Source of the DNA: Hordeum vulgare subsp. vulgare
Taxonomy: Eukaryota > Streptophyta > Magnoliopsida > Poales > Poaceae
NCBI RefSeq assembly: GCF_904849725.1
Contig: NC_058522.1
Span: forward strand, 460,414,844-460,478,843
DNA: 64,000 bases
Direction of reading: 5' to 3'
Shown here in pieces: positions 10,930 to 20,360 of the stretch; the first letter of the stretch is position 1, and each line of letters starts with the position of its first letter. Under the pieces are notes generated by a model. It searched no databases. It was not told the origin of the DNA and was given only the letters and a program-made list of their open reading frames with translations. The translations under genes were made by a program, and so were the position numbers.

Positions 10930-11640
10930 CGAAGAATGTTTGACACGTAATGATACAAGCCTGGACGCATAGTACAGGAATCCAGTTCCATCTTTTGCAT
11001 AGTTATCAGGTCAGATCTTTCTGAAACGCAACACTAAGCTGCACCTCACAGATCCGCATCTCTTATGTGCCGGCATTATTTGTTTGCCTTTGCACGATTC
11101 TGGGCTATCCGTGTCGCCTATCTGTAGCCATTTCCTGCCCACTCCACGTGCCGCTGATTCTTGATTCCTTCAACGACCGTTCAATTGTATGGTCAAGCAA
11201 TCTTATTCCAACCGATTTCGTATATTAACATATATTCTTCGTTCCACTAATTCTTGAGATGGTTATCTGTCCGCGTCCGTTATTTACGAGCTATGCTACA
11301 TCTACGGGCAATTACAGGCTGATGGATGTTACGAGATGATTAGTCAGTTTCTTATTGAAGATTAGGAAGGACGCGGGTCCACCCCTGAAAATCAGGGGGG
11401 CAGTTTTAGCATTGGATAAAAAAGGCCCGTAATTTTATGTACAAGTGGTCCGTAAGTCTAGCATTTTTGGTTATTTACTTGCACAACAAAATCACTGGGA
11501 GCCATGCATGCATTCGGTGTGCCAGCAATGTAACTGTAAACTCTCCGTGTTTTAATCCGAATCCGAATTTAGAGGGGGTGGCATTAGATAGATAGATAGG
11601 GACGCATATATCCATCTCGTCATATCCATGTCTAGTCTTT
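10930..11640. other. Promoter-proximal intergenic region
   Basis: No gene or recognisable element. It has mixed composition and ends in the promoter of the small EF-hand gene. A short (GATA)n run lies near 11588. Confidence 0.4.
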
Positions 11641-11668
11641 CCGCGCATTCGTGGAGCCAGCCCGCGGA

Positions 11669-11675
11669 TATATAA
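11669..11675 (+). promoter_or_regulatory. TATA box of the two-EF-hand gene
   Basis: TATATAA in a GC-rich context, 77 bp upstream of the ATG at 11752. This predicts transcription starting near 11700 and a 5' UTR of about 50 nt, normal for an intronless grass gene. Confidence 0.75.
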
Positions 11676-11751
11676 GAGCCACCAAGGCAATGCAGACAGC
11701 CTCACCCTCTCATACACTTAACTGGAAACACAGGCTGACACTTGTGTGGGA

Positions 11752-12063
11752 ATGTCACTTCTGCACTGCTTCCTGAAACCGTCCAGGATGAGCCTGCAGC
11801 GGTGCGTCGTCGGCGACGACATGACGGCGGCCGAGTTCAAGGACTGGATCCGGCAGTTCGACGCGGACCAGGACGGGCGCATCAGCCGCGCCGAGCTGCG
11901 GCGCGCGATGAGGGCGCTGCGCGTGCGGTTCACGCGGCGGAGGAGCAGGAGCGGCATCAGCTACGCCGACGCGGACGGCGACGGGTACATCGACGACAGC
12001 GAGATCGACGGCCTCGTCGAGTTCGCGCGGACCAACCTCGGCCTCCGGATTGTCGCCTGCTAG
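11752..12063 (+). CDS. Small two-EF-hand calcium-binding protein, 103 aa
   Basis: Intronless protein with two EF-hands: loop 1 at residues 37-48 (DADQDGRISRAE) and loop 2 at 73-84 (DADGDGYIDDSE). Both have full ligand patterns. The linker between them is very basic (RVRFTRRRSRSG), which could favour acidic partners or nuclear localisation; that is inference. I chose the ATG at 11752 because it is the first after the TATA box; Met13 (11788) is an alternative. The open frame extends two codons upstream without an ATG. At about half the length of calmodulin, it resembles the short CML proteins of grasses. It shares strand and family with the CML at 7258 but is not a close copy of it. Confidence 0.88.
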   Translation: MSLLHCFLKPSRMSLQRCVVGDDMTAAEFKDWIRQFDADQDGRISRAELRRAMRALRVRFTRRRSRSGISYADADGDGYIDDSEIDGLVEFARTNLGLRIVAC

Positions 12064-12384
12064 AAAGTACTCGAAACAGTCCAGTAGCTACGTACTCGAT
12101 CTACGTGATGGAGCGCACGTGATGGCCGTTGTAACTCGAATAAGGTCATCTCAGATGCGGAAAGTGAACCTTATGTTCTCTGTCTTCTTTTTGTTCTTCT
12201 TTTCTTTTTCTCTCTAGCTGCAGCTGCAGCCCGTGCGAAGTGCATGCTTGGCTTAGCGCAAGTAAGGAGTAGTGTTGTACGTTTGGCAGAAGAGTTCCAT
12301 GCAGTCGCACGCATGGAATAATCTCTACCTAATCTATATCCATCTCCATCTCTACCTAATCTATATTCCATTTATATTTATATA

Positions 12385-12436
12385 TTCCCTCCATTTCAAA
12401 ACATAAGACCTTTTAAAGATTTTACTATGGACTACG
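12385..12436. mobile_element. Left fragment of a Stowaway-type MITE
   Basis: TTCCCTCCATTTCAAAAC then ATAAGACCTTTTAAAGATTT closely matches the left half of the MITE at 8480. It stops abruptly at 12436, where GGCCCTGTTTGGTTC begins. The right half was not found in the window. Confidence 0.7.
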
Positions 12437-13380
12437 GCCCTGTTTGGTTCATAAGTCCTAGGACTTTTTTTAATCCCACCTTATAAGTCCTAAGTCCCTA
12501 AAAAGTTTCTTTTCCACCTTATAAGTCCTCCCCTTACCCACCTTTTCTATTTTCATTTCTCACGCAGCGTCCTCCCCTACGTATGCATTCATGAGCCGAG
12601 CCGGCCCATGCACGGGGCTAGACTCCTCCATTTTTTTTTCCTCATTCTGTTCTTTTCTTCTTTAAACTAATTCGAGATTTCCAAGTTTAAAAAGTGGTGA
12701 GTTTTAGAAAATATTTGAGAAATCATAAAATGTATGTGAATTCAAAAAATATTTAGGAAATCGTAGCACACTTTTTCCTTTTCCTTTTCTCATGCAGCGT
12801 CCTCCCCTATATATGCGTTCATGAGCCGGTACGGCCCATGTGCGGAGCTAGACTCCTATGTTTTTTTGCATTTCGTTTTTTTTTTCGTTTTTTCTCATTC
12901 TGTTCTTTTTCTTCTTTAAATTAATCCAGGATTTCTAAGTTTTAAAAGTGGTGAATTTTAAAAAATATTCAAGCAATCATAAAATGTATATGAATTCAAA
13001 AATTGTTTAATTAATCATAAAAGTTTCATGGATTCAAAATATATTAGTATATTTACAAAACTGTTCACAAATTATAAAAAAGTTATGATTTGAAAAAATA
13101 GTCAGGAAATAAAATCATGTTCATGATCTTGAAAAAATGATCATGTGCTCAAAAAATATTCGGGAATCTGAAAAACGTGTCCATCAAATTTTAGAAAATG
13201 TTCATAAAAAGGGGAAAACACAAATTTTAACATTTGATCCCCAATTTTTTTAAAAAGTTGAGCCATCCAAAAAAAGTTGGTTGAGTCAAAATATTCTCAT
13301 GAATTTGCAAACTGTTCATGCATTTCAGAAAATGTTCGTAAAAATATTTGATATTCTATTTAGCTTGCTTTATAAAATAA
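12437..13380. repeat. Unclassified AT-rich repeat with 230-bp tandem duplication
   Basis: Starts GGCCCTGTTTGGTTC, resembling ends of grass DNA transposons, with AAGTCCTAGGACTT and AAGTCCTAAGTCC repeats. Two tandem units follow (12557-12786 and 12787 to about 13016), each with GCAGCGTCCTCCCCTA, TTCATGAGCCG and GCTAGACTCCT. The rest consists of AAATGTTCATAAA-type repeats that also occur at 32560-32900. No coding sequence is seen. Confidence 0.55.
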
Positions 13381-13462
13381 AAAATATAAAAATATTTATC
13401 TTTGATACTTGCTAGTTTATTTCTTTGCTTGCTTGAAAGTTGCTATCATTTCTTAGTTTGAA

Positions 13463-14345
13463 ATTAGTGGTGCTTCCGCCTCTAGCACGGAAGCCCTTGA
13501 ATATCCAACTTCACCTTGTGGTGAGAATGCTAAACCAAATTTTGATGAAGTTGCTAAAGAAAAACTTGCTAATCCCGCGGATGATGATCCTTCTAAGGGA
13601 GAACCTATTATGAAACAAAGAAATTCCGCATAGGTAGTGGTAATATTATTGGAAAAAGTGCGATTCATGATTTTTTTACTTGTGAGGGATCTTTACCCTT
13701 GATAGGAGGATCTATTGTTGCTAGAACTACAAGTTATGTGGATGCTATGTCTTTGCTTATAGTACAATTGGAAAGACAATTTGTGCACATGCATCCTTTC
13801 ATATAATGGTTGTTTCTAGAATTCTCTAATATTTAGGAAGTTTCTACCAAACGTCTAGTCACTATATTTCTTGTTCAAGAATTTAATAATATCATGCAAG
13901 AGGCTAGAGATATAGCTCATTATAGGGTTAATGATGAGTGCCCATCCATAGAAGGGATTATTTATGATTTAGAAGGAATATGAAAACTAAGATCCAGTGA
14001 TTATGTTACTTATGATGAAAACCTTAGAAAGAAGGTTCCACTTAATGACCTAGTTGATAAGATTTCTGAACACAATGATCAATTTTCTATACCAAAAATT
14101 GGATTTGTTTATGAGCTTGAGAGAGATTTAAGAAAATACCTTTATTGAAACCCATACAATGAGGAGTGGACTATCACTAATGAAAAACATGAAGAAGAGC
14201 CTCCTATTCCTCTCGAGGTAGACCTCACGAATCCTTGTGTTGTGCAATTCAACCCTTTAAATTACTTTTGCTTACCAATTAGAAAACTTGCTACTGAAAG
14301 GAAGGAATATGATTATAGTGTGACGGGTCGTCTTTGAGATTATGA
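13463..14345 (+). pseudogene. Degenerate gag-like ORF of RT-B
   Basis: Reading mainly one frame with stops and frame changes gives blocks such as SGASASSTEALEYPTSPCGE, IGGSIVARTTSYVDAMSLLI, FNNIMQEARDIAHYRVNDEC and NPLNYFCLPIRKLATERKEY. These resemble the gag-like proteins of non-autonomous Triticeae retroelements. Stops occur at about 13632, 13806, 13833, 13981 and 14146. It ends just before the hairpin motif at 14402. No protease, RT or integrase follows. Confidence 0.55.
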
Positions 14346-14401
14346 CAACCCTTGAATCATATGCATTATGCCTCGCTAGAGGCGTAAAACAATATCGCTA
14401 G

Positions 14402-14417
14402 TTGGGAGGCAACCCAA
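14402..14417 (+). other. Post-gag hairpin motif (RT-B)
   Basis: TTGGG-AGGCAA-CCCAA, a 5-bp stem with a 6-nt loop, just after the end of the gag-like region. The same motif lies at 26362-26377 (RT-D) and, with one mismatch, at 39045-39060 (RT-F). Confidence 0.5.
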
Positions 14418-14459
14418 TAGTTATCTTATTTTTTTTTGTTTTTACTTTTCAGTTGTGTG

Positions 14460-16680
14460 TGATAACATGATTTTTGCCTTTGTAATGATTGTGTTTTTGT
14501 TTTAAAATTAGTGTTTGTGCTAAGTAAAGCCTTTGGGATTATTTGAATGATAGTAGAATTGATGTGGTGCAAAAAAGAAACTTTGAAGTCTAATGCAGAT
14601 TTTCTCTGATTTTACTAGAACGTCTTTTTAATCTGAATTTGTTACACAATACTGTTATAAAAATTATTCAGGTCATCGTAATGTTTAAGAATTTTTGGAG
14701 TTACATAAGTATGGTACTTAATTATATCATTACATATTGTTCTGTTTTAGACAAATTCTATTTATGCTTGCATAGTTTGCTTGTTTTGATGATGCCATGG
14801 ATTGTATCGGGGGGTATAAGTCATGAAGAAGTTAGAATACAATACCTTATGCAATAATAAAATATGAATCAGTTTATAGAAGTACCTAAATTATTTGATA
14901 TGTTTACTATAATAACGGATCTCACGAAGTTTCTGTTGAGTTTTGTGTGCTGAAGTTTTCAAGTTTTGGGTGTTATCATGATAGATGAAGGAATAAGAAG
15001 CAGAAGGAGCCTAAGCTTGAGGATTCCCTATGCACCCCAAGGTAATATTCTAAGAAGACTCAAGCGTCTAAGCTTGGGGATGCCCCGGAAGGCATCCCCT
15101 CTTTTGTCTCAATCCATCGGTATGTCACTTGGAGTTGTATTTTTATTCATCACATGATATGAGTTTTGCTTGGAGCGTCATTTGTTTTAGTTTGATTTTG
15201 TTTTAGTTTTCCACAATCATTGTTCTCTGAATACACCCACTTTAGAGATACACAAGATCACCATGATTTATTAGAATGCTATATGTGCTTCATTTATATC
15301 TTTTGAGCTTAGGAGTTGCTTTAGTGCTTCACTTGTATCTTTTAGAACACGACGGTGTATAGATTTAAAAAAATAATTGCACTCTCTCTTCTGACTTATA
15401 TTTTTTGACAGTTAATAAATAGGATGGTAATTTGCATGGGTTATTAGACTAGTCCAAAAATAATAGGCATTAAATGAGTGCATAATCAAAACCACATGTA
15501 GCACATAAAAGAGAAATCATGGTTAATGATATTAATGTGGTAATGTGAAAGGGCATGAGTGCATGATCATTGGTTAATATAAGTATCGTGAGTTAAAGGT
15601 TGTTAACTTTATATTAATCCAAATATTTTTATGGCATGGTGATGATGTGTGAGCATACTTATTCCTCGTTGAAATCCTAGTGTTGTTTAAGTCGGTGGCG
15701 CGCGATGGTTAACTCCTACCAACCTCCTCCCTAGGGGCATGCGAGTAGTGCTTTGCTTCGAGAGAGCTAATAAAATCTTGCAATAAATATGTGAGATATA
15801 TATGACTAATGTGAATCCATGTATATACGCACTCTCACCTCCACATATTTGCTATCCTCTTCAGTATCGTGCATTGCCCATTCTAACCTCGAGGATCGGT
15901 GCGACCTTCGCCGATGCATCCAGAACCTATGACTTGATATACTCTGTTGGACATAAACCTCACTATATCTTCCTAAAAACAGCCACCATGCCTACCTATC
16001 ATGGCATTTCCATAGTCATTCTGAGATATATTGCCATGCAACTTCCACCCTCACATCATATGACTTGTACTTCCATTGTCATATTGCTTTGCACGATCAT
16101 ATAAGTTGGCATAGTATTTGTGGCAAAGCCACCGTTCATCATTTTTATATATGTTACGCTTGATCATTTCACATCCTGGTACACTACCAGAGGCATTCAT
16201 ATAGAGTCATACAACTGTTTTTCATGTTGAGTTGTAAGTAAATAAAAGTGTGATGATCATCATTATTAGGGCACTATCTTAGTGAGGAAAGGATGATGGA
16301 GACAATGATTACCCCACAAGTCGGGATGAGACTTCGGACGAAAAATAATAATAAGAAGAAAAAATAAAAAAAGAGAAAAGAAAAAATAATAAAAAATGAG
16401 AGAAAAGAGAGAAGGGCAATGCTACTACCCCTTTTCCACACTTGTGCCTCAAAGTGGCACCATGTCCTTCATATAGAGAGTCACTTGTTTTTTCACTCCC
16501 ATATGCTAGTGGGAATTTTTCATTATAGAACTTGGTCTGTATATTCCGATGACGGGCTTCCTCAAATGCCCGAGGTCTTCATGAGCAAGCAAGTTGGATG
16601 CACACCCACTTAGCTTTAGTGGAGCTTTCGTACACTTATAACTCTAGTGCATCCGTTGCATGAAAATCCCTACTCCTCGT
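14460..16680. other. RT-B non-coding internal domain
   Basis: AT-rich and without a credible gene. Contains the hairpin at 15076, the empty target site for CACTA-1 near 15446, and an A-rich tract (16340-16410). Short open frames such as 14639-14857 and 15802-16104 have no family resemblance and recur as degraded versions in other copies. Confidence 0.6.
15076..15099 (+). other. Conserved hairpin in RT-B internal domain
   Basis: GGGGATGCC, loop CCGGAA, GGCATCCCC: a perfect 9-bp stem, preceded by CTAAGCTT as in the polypurine tract. An identical hairpin is in RT-F at 39710-39733, and variants are in RT-D at 27018 and 27742. Function unknown; RNA structure is inferred from sequence alone. Confidence 0.6.
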
Positions 16681-17912
16681 ATCCCAACATCCCTCTCTAG
16701 CATATAAATTCTAAAATATCTTAAAATCCTACGAGAGCCACCAGAAACACTTTTTCTGCCGCCGCAAGTCCGTGCTCTGCCGTGTGTCCATCTGGAGCCC
16801 TGTTTTGGTGTCCTGCCGGAGGGGGTATCTATCACGGAGGGCCTCTACATCAACCTTGCGTCTCCCATGGTGATGTGTGAGTAGTTTACCACACAACCGC
16901 GGGTCTGTAGTTAGTACCTAGATGGCCATCTCTCTCTCTTGATCTTCAATACAATGACCATCACATCTTCGCTTTGATCTATCTAATGTAATTTTTTGTG
17001 CGGTGCGTTTGTTGGGGTCCGATGAATTTTTGGTTTATTTTCATATTATTCATGATAAAGATTTGAGTCTTCTCTGAATTCTATTATGATTCTTATTTGC
17101 ATGATTCTTATATCTTCTTAAATCTCTCTGATCTATTGAAATATTTTGGCCAACTAGATTGATATTTCTTCAGTGAGAGGGGTGTTGTGTAGTGGGTTCA
17201 ATCCGATAGAGTTAAATGTCCCAGTGACAGAATGGGACAAGGACACGTCTTTGTATTGTTGCCATTAAGGATAAAACGATGGGTTTAATTCATACTGATT
17301 GAGTTCTGTACATCATATCATTGTTATCTACATCATATCATTGTTCTCCAAGCATTACTGTCTTTTATGTAATACTCTAGATGCACGCTGGATAGCGGTC
17401 GATGGGTGTAGTAATAGTAATAGGTGCAGGCAGGAGTTGGCCTATTTTCTTATGGACGTGATGCCTATATATACATGATCATTGCCGTGAATATCATATA
17501 ACTATGCACTTTTCTATCAATTGCCCAACAGTAATTTGTTTACCCACTGTATGCGTACTACATGAGAGATGCCATTAGGGAAAACTACGCCCCCGGGTCT
17601 ATTCACTTATAAATTTACAAACGCTGCAATTACCTCGCTGTCTTTATTTAATTTTTATTTACTTTGCAGTTATCAACTTTCATCTACACACTTTACTTGC
17701 TTGCAAATAACGAGTCCAAGGGGATTGACAACCCTCTTGCCTAGTTGGGTGCAAGTGTTTGCTTCTTTGTGTGCAGTCACTCAAGAAGGGGGCTGGTTGT
17801 TACTCCTATTGGTTTGATAAACCTTGCTTCTTTACTAAGGGAAATAGTTATCTATACTGTGCTGCATCACCCGCTCCTCTTCACGAAAAACCAACGGAGA
17901 TCACAAGTATCA
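16681..17912 (+). mobile_element. RT-B partial LTR (first)
   Basis: Begins in the LTR interior (TATAAATT near 16701, CCGCCGCAAG, CCTGCCGGAGG) and runs through GATGTGTGAGTAG, the AGTAATAGTAATAG region and CAATTGCCCAACAGTAATTT. It ends with ACAAGTATCA at 17912. It matches the RT-F 5' LTR from about 37150 to 38262. The first third of the LTR is missing. Confidence 0.65.
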
Positions 17913-18506
17913 TCCCCCCACAAGTCGGGATGAGACTCTAGACGAAAAATAAAAAATAAAAAAAGAAGAAAAAAGAGAGAAAATAAATGAAGAAAAGATT
18001 AGGAAAAATAAAGAAGAAAAAAAAAGAAAATGAGAGAAAAGAGAGAAGGAGCAGTGCTATTATGTTCTTTTTCCACACTTGTGCTTAGAGGGAGCATCAT
18101 GTTCTTCAGATAGATAGTCTCATGCTTTGTCGTTTTCATATGCTATTGGAAAATTTTCATTATAGAACTTGGCTTGTATATTCGATGACGGACTTGCCCA
18201 AATGCGTGAATTCTTCACGAGCAAGCAAATTGGATGCACACCCACTTTGCTTCCGTTGTGCTTCCATACACTTATAGCTCTAGTGCATCCGTTGCATGGC
18301 AATCCCTACTCCTCACATCGATATTGATTGATGGACATCTCCATAGACCGTTCGTCCGCCTAGCTTATGTGAGACTTACTTTCCACGTTGACTTCTTTGG
18401 TCCCTACCACCATATTCTATTCCTCCCATATGTCATATAATGGTTCACACTCATGTATTGAGTGAGGTTGAAAATGCTGAAGCACGTTAGAAGTACGATC
18501 CAATTA
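17913..18506 (+). mobile_element. RT-B internal 3' fragment between partial LTRs
   Basis: CCCCACAAGTCGGGATGAGAC, an A-rich tract and TTCATTATAGAACTTGG repeat the 3' internal region seen at 16308-16680 and 45030-45620. It directly follows an LTR end, so almost the whole internal domain between the primer-binding site and this point is deleted. Confidence 0.6.
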
Positions 18507-18844
18507 CTGTTTTCTGCATGTTTTGTTTTTTCAAGAAACCAGTACCAAACGGAGTCCAAACGCTATGGAACTCTTCGACAATTTTTTTCTGGACAAAAGT
18601 GGACCTGAAAACTTCGGAAGGAGGTGAGAAGCTGCACGAGGAGATGACAAGGCACGCCCCATTACCTTGTGGGTCCCTTTTGTCTCACTTTGACCTAATT
18701 CCATTGCTATAAATTCTAAAATATTGGGAAAACATCAGAGAGCCACCTGAGGCACTTTTTCTACCGTCGCAAATCTCTGTTCCATTGAGAGGCCATCTGG
18801 AGATATGTTTTGGTGCCCTGCTGGAGGGGGGATCGATCATCGAG
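18507..18844 (+). mobile_element. RT-B partial LTR (second), cut by RT-C
   Basis: LTR interior (GTCCAAACG..., CTATAAATTCTAAAATATTGG, CCTGCTGGAGGGGGGATCGAT) broken at 18844 by the RT-C LTR terminus. Its continuation is not found after RT-C, which is itself truncated. Confidence 0.65.
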
Positions 18845-19789
18845 TGTCGTCGCTTTCTCACGACATATGCCATTGGTAGGCTTATCAATAGTGGTTGGGA
18901 CCGAAGGGACACCGGCGGGCTCCGGGAACGAGATTGGTAACTAGCAATGCAAGACGCACGATGTACCCATGTTCGGTGCTCTCCGTGGGAGATTATACCC
19001 CTAGTCCTGCCGGAGTGGTGATGAACCAAGAGGATTACAACATGCTCCTTGAGTTGTTCGACGGAGGAGAAAGATGGAGCAGCCGGCTCGCTATCTGCCT
19101 CTCCTGTATGGGTGTTTGGTGTATGAGAATGGCTGACCCTCTGCATGGAGGGGGCCAGGGGGTTTTATAGACGACCCCCGGCCTAAAAAAAGGGATAATA
19201 GGTACAATATGGGGGGCCGGCTGGCCAGAGGGCCCATGGATGATTAGTCTTGTCGCTGGAGGGGCCCGTCGGCTACAAGGTACCATCGGGCCCTGGGACC
19301 CGCCGGTTGACCTAAAGGATTGGTACGTGCTCCCCATGCAGGGCGCGAGTGGTACGATGGCCGTTGTCTTGCGGGATCCGACGCTGGTCAGTGGTACGGC
19401 CGTCTCCATTGTAGCCACGCCGGGCCTGGTAATGGAGTTGGTGGTGGCGTGCGGGTATCGTACACGGTTGACGGGTCATAGCCGACACCGGTCTACGATA
19501 TGGCCGCCACCACTCTAGCCATGTGTATGCTTCTCTATCGTACCCGTGTTGAGTTACTTTCTCCTTTAGTCGAAGGCCCCCATCACATCATGAGGATCGA
19601 TGCGACGGGTGCCCTCCAGCCGGCTGGCGGCTAGCCATCCGGCCAGAGAGTAGACGGCTACGCTCCTAGCCGACAAGGACCACGCAGCCGGCCAGGAGGA
19701 TCCGACAGTTGAGGAAGCTTTCACCTCTCTCTACACCGAAGTGTGAGGGAGTAGGCTTGATGAGCCTACCTTGGGGTTATCCCCCGTCA
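18845..19789 (-). mobile_element. RT-C LTR, minus orientation
   Basis: Read on the minus strand, the LTR starts TGACGGGGGATAACCCC and ends GCGACGACA, a 945-bp unit with TG...CA ends. The start and end match those of the RT-G LTR at 59681-60520 (TGACGGGGATACTACCCC ... CCACGACA), so the two are related. Its LTR start faces the ORF region at 20-23 kb, so this is the 3' LTR of a minus-strand element. Confidence 0.65.
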
Positions 19790-20360
19790 GTAGTCCCAGA
19801 AGCAGGGGAGGTCCGCCGTCTCAAGGCGAAGGGCCTCGCCGGCTTAAGTATTCGGCTCACAGGTCCTGGGAGCCGCAGCCCGTGAGCCCAGGCGTGGGAG
19901 ATGGCCGGGCGGGGAGCCGGCCGGCTTCCACGAGACGCCTCGACTTCTTCGCTTGCAGTGGTGATGCGCCACGTGTCGGGCTTCGGGAGCCGCGCCCTAA
20001 CAAACCACGTGCATGACAGGACCGGGCCTGCGCAGCGGGGCCCGCCATGCCGCGGCCTTGGCCCGCGCGTGGGGATCCTCTGTGGATATGAGGCGACGGT
20101 TGACGTTTTGGAGCGCATTAACGCTTCCGCACGGCCCGTGAGGGATGGGGATCATGCACACCGGATCCCCTCCCTCACGATCTCTTCCATGGTTTAAATG
20201 GACAGGCGGGGAGGTCGAAGAGACCATTCGCCCCCGTCCTGTTTTGCTCCAACGCCCCTTCCTTCCGAGAGCGAGAGAGAAAGAGACGTTGTTCGTATCT
20301 TCGCCGCCGTTCGCCGACGGCGCTTCGTGCAACTCCACTGCTTTGCTCCGCCGCTCCGCC
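19790..20360 (+). promoter_or_regulatory. Upstream region of the RT-C antisense ORF
   Basis: GC-rich stretch between the RT-C LTR and the ATG at 20361. It contains TTTAAATGG at about 20194, followed by a purine-rich leader (GAGAGCGAGAGAGAAAGAGA). It could be the promoter and 5' UTR of the plus-strand ORF. Long minus-strand open frames here reflect GC content. Confidence 0.4.

Larger units (their letters stand above)
13380..18844 (+). mobile_element. RT-B: rearranged non-autonomous Gypsy-type element
   Basis: Order: internal domain (about 13380-16680), partial LTR (16681-17912), a short piece of internal 3' region (17913-18506), and partial LTR (18507-18844) ending at the RT-C insertion. No 5' LTR precedes the internal domain. 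Both internal-to-LTR junctions lack the polypurine tract and LTR start, so deletions have joined internal sequence to LTR interiors. The internal domain is homologous by eye to that of RT-F and has no recognisable reverse transcriptase or integrase. Confidence 0.65.
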
